Notes under the pieces: model-generated
Told to the model about the DNA's origin: nothing
Databases searched by the model: none
The model's input: only the letters and a program-made list of their open reading frames with translations
Assembly: GCA_019722365.1 (NCBI GenBank)
Contig: JADFUC010000624.1
Coordinates: 1 to 64,000 of the forward strand
Direction of reading: 5' to 3'
DNA length: 64,000 nucleotides
DNA from: Lithospermum erythrorhizon
Taxonomy: Eukaryota > Streptophyta > Magnoliopsida > Boraginales > Boraginaceae
Position numbers and translations under genes: made by a program
Shown here: piece by piece, positions 59,885-64,000 of the stretch
Numbering within the stretch: the first letter of the stretch is position 1
How the letters are laid out: each line of letters begins with the position of its first letter

Positions 59885-61260
59885 TATGAGATGTGAGCTT
59901 CGATAACGATGTCGAAGTATCGTCAAATCAGCAGTGCACTGAGATCGTGCTTTGGATCACTCATAAACTTGCAAGTTACAACTGCGTGGGTAATCAATAA
60001 GGAAAAGTTTGAAATAGGCATTAATGCGTAGTCAACCAATGAATATCTTGATGGTCTTCTTGTCATAGGTTTTAGGATAATTTTGGGTACTTTTATTACT
60101 CATAATTTGGTTGTTTTAATTGATAAATATTATATATTATGTGATATCGGTGTTTTATTATTATTTGGGAAATATGTGCTAATTTAGGCAGGGAAAATGA
60201 AATTGCGGGCGAGTCATGTAATTTTCGGGAAGAGTGGACAAAAGTCGTCGAAAAATTAAAAAGAAAAGGTAGTAGATTATACAAAGTAAATACGAGAGAA
60301 TAAAAAAGAAGAGGAGTTAGCATAACTACTTATATAGAGTCGAGTAGGCGTGAATATTAGTATTCATTAACTTTTCTCTTCAGCAGCAGTAACATACGCG
60401 ACTCAGCAGCAGCTTACTTATTACTCTTTTTCTGATCGATTCGTTGAAAACAATTGATAGTATTTCTACCCTTTATTCATACCCTAGTTAATTTATGTTT
60501 TCGATAATATTATTTGCCTTGAATTATTTCCATTATGAGTAGTAGCTAAATTTATTATTCTTGGGGGTTTGATATAAGCGCAGCGATTATCTTTTTTACA
60601 TCCGGTTTTGGAATTATTATAATTGCAACTTCAGTATTAATCATTGAACTTAATTTGATTCGATTGTTTAGAATGCAATTGATTAACATGAGAATCCTTG
60701 AGTATTATGCAACCCTCGGCGAAAGGAAGGGCGTAGCCAATTCGTGACGATTAGTTAATTAGTGGGTTGTTATACGGAAGTGTGCACCCGTCGATTGGAT
60801 TACGATAGATTTCCTTAGCAGCCTTCGGGTTTTTAGCTAATTAATTTCATAGTGACATAGGAGACAATTAAGCGGGAGCATCCGGTGAACCCGCGACCGA
60901 CGGTATACGAACTACTTGAGAGAAATTAGACCTAGTGTTGATAAATATATTATATAGATAGAGAATCTGTGTTAGGTAAGTCGATCTGGTAATCATTTTG
61001 ATACGTAAGTTTATCCTTCTTAATTTCCTTTGTTAATTTAAGTTTAACTAGTTTATTCACAATCGATTCTATCTTAGTTTTATTTACAATTACAATTAAT
61101 TTAAGTAAGCAGGTTCTTTCGATGGATTGGAGCCACTTGCTTGAGCCTTTGTACTCTTCTGTGACTGGAGTATCTTGCGAGGAATATAATTTGTTCCATC
61201 AAATACATTCATGGTTGAAACCAAATGTTTGATTCATTTATGGCTATATATGGTAATTTA
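59885..61260 (+). mobile_element. Host repeat interrupted by a nested LTR
   Basis: The outer parts (59885-60060 and 61211-61260) match one continuous stretch at about 36660-36890, including GGTAATCAATAAGGAA and AACCAAATGTTTGATTCATTTA. The middle, 60061-61210, is missing there and equals the family B repeat. So one repeat was inserted into another. Confidence 0.6.
60061..61210 (+). mobile_element. LTR-like repeat, family B, copy 2 (nested)
   Basis: It starts TGTCATAGGTTTTAGG and is collinear with the minus-strand copy at 29618-28485 over about 1.15 kb, including the TATATAGAGTC box near 60331, CATCCGGTGAACCCGCG near 60879 and the terminal GAGGAATATAATTTGTTCC near 61178. No coding domain. A solo LTR is the best reading; exact ends and target duplication were not resolved. 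Confidence 0.65.
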
Positions 61261-61489
61261 ATGGAAACACATTTCTTCACTGTATGAATCGCGTCCCAGA
61301 AGGTAAATAAGAGTGAGTTATCTTTCGGCTAGGTATGCTTCAGATTCTATTTCCCTCGGATGGTCTCAAGTCATCTATTGGAGTATGATTTACTCGTATG
61401 CGTCGATGCATGCTTTCGTTAGGCTTTATGTGCATCATGAATGTCTAATATTCTTGATATAACCCGAAGTTTCTACAATACTAGATTGG

Positions 61490-62160
61490 GTGTCTCCTAA
61501 GGAGCCACTTGGGCTATTCGAAGTCATATATTTACTTCACTCTTTATACTTCATAATGAAGATATCTAAATAAATGAGCCAATTCTATAGTAGATGGAAA
61601 TAAATATAGGTTTTCTTATGGTTGTGTATATGATGATAAAATCTCGATATTAGGCGCGACTTTTTAAATTAATAATACGCCCAGGTGACATAATATTGAG
61701 TATTATGCATCTGAGGCGTTTCAAAGTTTGTATAATGAAAGTACTATATACAATAAATTATAATTACATAGTAGATGGAAATAAATATCGGTTTTCTTAC
61801 GGTTATGTACATGATGACAAAATCTCCAACGTAGACCCGCTTTAAATTATGTCTTGACATAATATTGACTTAATAAATGCAGCGAGGCGTTTGAAAGTTT
61901 GTTTATCAAACGTAAGCTCTTGAGTTGTTTAGCGAGTTGAGTATGAATAAATTTAATTTAAAGGTAAGTGCAACAACTTTGATATGTGAATTTATTCCAT
62001 TCATTGTGTTTCAACTACATTGAACACAATTCTTATTTGTATCACTCAACTAGTGACACATCTAAGGTAGAATGAAAATTATTTTGGTATACCAAATTGA
62101 AAGATTTCATCCGTTGTGAATTTATGTATCACCAATCAGCACTTTCTAATTGTGTGATTG
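61490..62160 (-). repeat. Dispersed repeat C, copy 3 (right arm of an inverted repeat)
   Basis: The reverse complement matches 58715-59310 and 34455-35060 over the whole length. An internal block is duplicated: TAGTAGATGGAAATAAATAT, the GGTTTTCTTA text after it and TGATGA(T/C)AAAATCTC occur at 61588 and again at 61770. Confidence 0.7.
61588..61910. repeat. About 182-bp direct duplication in repeat C copy 3
   Basis: Two imperfect units start at about 61588 and 61770. Each runs from TAGTAGATGGAAATAAATAT through the TGATGA.AAAATCTC word to GAGGCGTTT.AAAGTTTGT. The duplication is absent from the other two copies, so it arose locally. Confidence 0.6.
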
Positions 62161-62589
62161 GTTGAGAATTAATCAAAATTAATAAATTCATATAAATTGA
62201 ATCTTATTAATTTAAATTAATTAATTTATTTGTCTGATGACATTAATGTTAAGCATTTTAAAGACCTACTGCTATGCCCGATAGCATCGACTCCAAAATA
62301 AGTAGGAAATAAAAGTCTAGAAAGTAAATAATTAATACAAAACATAAAATTTTACTAAGAAAAGCGAGAGGTCGGGTTTGTAACACTTTCTGGCGTGCAG
62401 AAAAATGAGCGAGTGGCTTCACGATTCCGATATAGGATTTTAATTAATTTCGTTTGAGGTTGTTGACTAAGAACCACCAAATGACGTAAAATTATTAAGG
62501 AAATTATTCATAAATATATAAAAATTTAGAACAATATTTAATAGTATCGTGGAAGAAAATAGGAATCTTAGATTTAGACTTAGAGTTAC

Positions 62590-62905
62590 CTTCATTCAGA
62601 GTATCCAATTGCATTTCCTCATTTTGCTCCAAGTTGAATGGATCTGAAATCTCCTCCATGTCCTCTAAATCCTCAAAGCTTCTCCAATAACCATCATCCT
62701 CTTTGCCTAATTTCTCCTACTTTGATGGTCCAACTTCGATGGGTCCAGGGATGCATCTCTGTTTTTTTTTTGGGGCTGACCCATGTATCACCCCGTCTAA
62801 ATCAATGAAAGCATCACCTTCAAAAACCCTTCTTCTTTTTCCTCCAGTCAAAGATTTGTTATTTCCAGCCATTTCTATCTCTTCAATCAAGTCTAGTGCT
62901 GTTAC
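62590..62905 (-). pseudogene. Unrecognised coding-like exon remnant
   Basis: On the minus strand one frame reads from about 62905 through an ATG at 62872 (MAGNNKSLTGGKRRRVF, FIDLDGVIHGSAPKKKQR). After one stop it continues in the same frame with an acidic segment (DDGYWRSFEDLEDMEEISD), ending at a good donor (AAGGTAACT) at 62590. The basic-then-acidic pattern and splice site look like a real exon of a nuclear or transposon protein, but I do not recognise it. Confidence 0.35.
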
Positions 62906-63755
62906 TGGACCCGAATAAGCCCGTTATCTCGAAAATTGGTCCGGTTTCCTTAATACAATCTTTCATCGCGGATTAAGAAGTCGGTCAGAGTCAGGATATG
63001 ATTTTTGGTGGAAATATCACGAAATGGATGAAATGGAAGCAAGCTGGAATTATTTAGCCTATTAGACTTACCTGTTGGACTTTATGTGATAGACTTTGAT
63101 GGACTATTGGTAATTTGGTATATAGCTTAACGCCTTAACCCCTAAGGTAGAAAGTAACCTAATTTCACCCATCAACCAACCTCCATTAAATCCAACACTA
63201 AGGCTCCATGCCTCTCCAAAAACCTAACCTGCAGCTCCCCCTATAACCACCAGTCCACCACAACTTCATTAAGAACCCCACAAGCTCACTTCTCAGAGCG
63301 TCCCATCATCACGCATAGCCTCCTTCCCCAACGCCTCCCACCATCCCATAACCCCAAGATCGCATGACCTCAAACACCCCAAATTTCAAACCACCAATTT
63401 GTAAGAAATTATATTTGTTGAATGACTGATTCTATTATCTCCTCTTTTTATTCTTTTTTGAAAATTCTTATTTTTCATTTATTTTTGGTTTTTAGTTTCA
63501 TTTTTGTTTGTCGGGCCAGGATCGGATACCTTCAACTAGGTTTGATTAAAGTCCGATTTTTATCAAAAATTAGGTCGATCGTTTTTATCCAGATATCGCT
63601 ATCGGATGGATCTGCGAGGCTTAATATCGGATCGATCTGGACCTGTAACAGCACTAGTCCACTCACTGGGGACGTAAAGCAGCTCTAGTCAAACCAACAA
63701 ATTAACGCCCATAATTTCATCTTTTATCTTCATCTTCGGCTGCTCCGCTTGCTCA
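62906..63755. other. Intergenic DNA, no gene recognised
   Basis: Includes a C-rich stretch (63160-63370) with Pro/Thr-like coding in all frames, and an 88-codon frame at 63422-63688 with a hydrophobic start. Neither shows a known domain. Confidence 0.35.
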
Positions 63756-63762
63756 TGTGAAT

Positions 63763-64000
63763 ATGAGGCACAACCGCCTCCCCTCCCGTAATTTGGCTCG
63801 GCGAACCATCTCATTACCGTTAATAACGGTCCGACACTGAAGCTAAACTACTATGCTTCTTCTTCCCTGTTTAATAGCCGCCTCATCCGCAAACTCAAAC
63901 AGCAAGCTCCCTTGTCCGCCGATATTCCCAACCCAAACACCCCTACTTCGTTTCAAAACTCTCATGCGCCGCCATATTTGTCATCTTCACGCAGACATAA
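63763..64000 (+). other. Possible 5' end of a gene cut by the window edge
   Basis: From ATG at 63763 the frame reads an Arg/Ser-rich, acid-free stretch (MRHNRLPSRNLARRTISLPL) and stops near 63840. A second frame then continues to the window end (YYASSSLFNSRLIRKLKQQ and onward). Together they look like an organelle-targeting N-terminus, but joining them needs a frame change or an unseen splice. No family can be named. Confidence 0.25.

Overview
The window looks like nuclear DNA of a flowering plant, most likely a eudicot. It is AT-rich and gene-poor, with GT-AG introns. The recognisable proteins are plant types: an AGD12/ZAC-type ArfGAP with a C2 domain, F-box proteins with a plant F-box-associated region, a PIF/Harbinger transposase and Ty1/copia pol. 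The species cannot be told from the sequence. There are no operons, CRISPR arrays, rRNA or tRNA genes that I can support.

Layout: 1-180 is a GC-rich GGCA/GCAG low-complexity tract. 181-5440 holds degenerate, unclassified sequence. 5440-7540 is a diverged LTR of a Ty3/gypsy-like family. 9278-23314 (minus) is the one large intact gene, an AGD12-like ArfGAP of 331 codons in eight coding exons; its third intron is about 8.6 kb and full of decayed repeats. 24-30.5 kb is AT-rich intergenic DNA with coding-like scraps and an LTR-like repeat at 28.49-29.62 kb. 30.6-32.48 kb carries two adjacent tandem arrays with different monomers. 32.8-39.3 kb is a broken Ty1/copia element on the minus strand (LTR, pol remnant) mixed with other repeats. 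40.9-42.8 kb (minus) is a dead PIF/Harbinger transposase.

43.6-48.8 kb holds a convergent pair of related F-box genes: a frameshifted copy at 43614-44722 (plus) and an intact 379-residue copy at 47634-48773 (minus). 49-64 kb is again repeat-rich: a Stowaway-like MITE, two more LTRs of the 5.4 kb family (one a clean solo LTR with a 5-bp target duplication), a copia LTR fragment, and an imperfect inverted repeat around a nested LTR at 60.06-61.21 kb. The last few hundred bases may hold the beginning of a further gene.

Only two intact protein-coding genes can be defended: the ArfGAP (membrane traffic, lipid and calcium binding) and one F-box protein (probable SCF ubiquitin-ligase adaptor). Nothing links them functionally. 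The rest is mainly transposable-element debris. I found no convincing undescribed system. The best leads are the double tandem array, the long inverted repeat, and the ArfGAP gene that stays intact across a very large repeat-filled intron.
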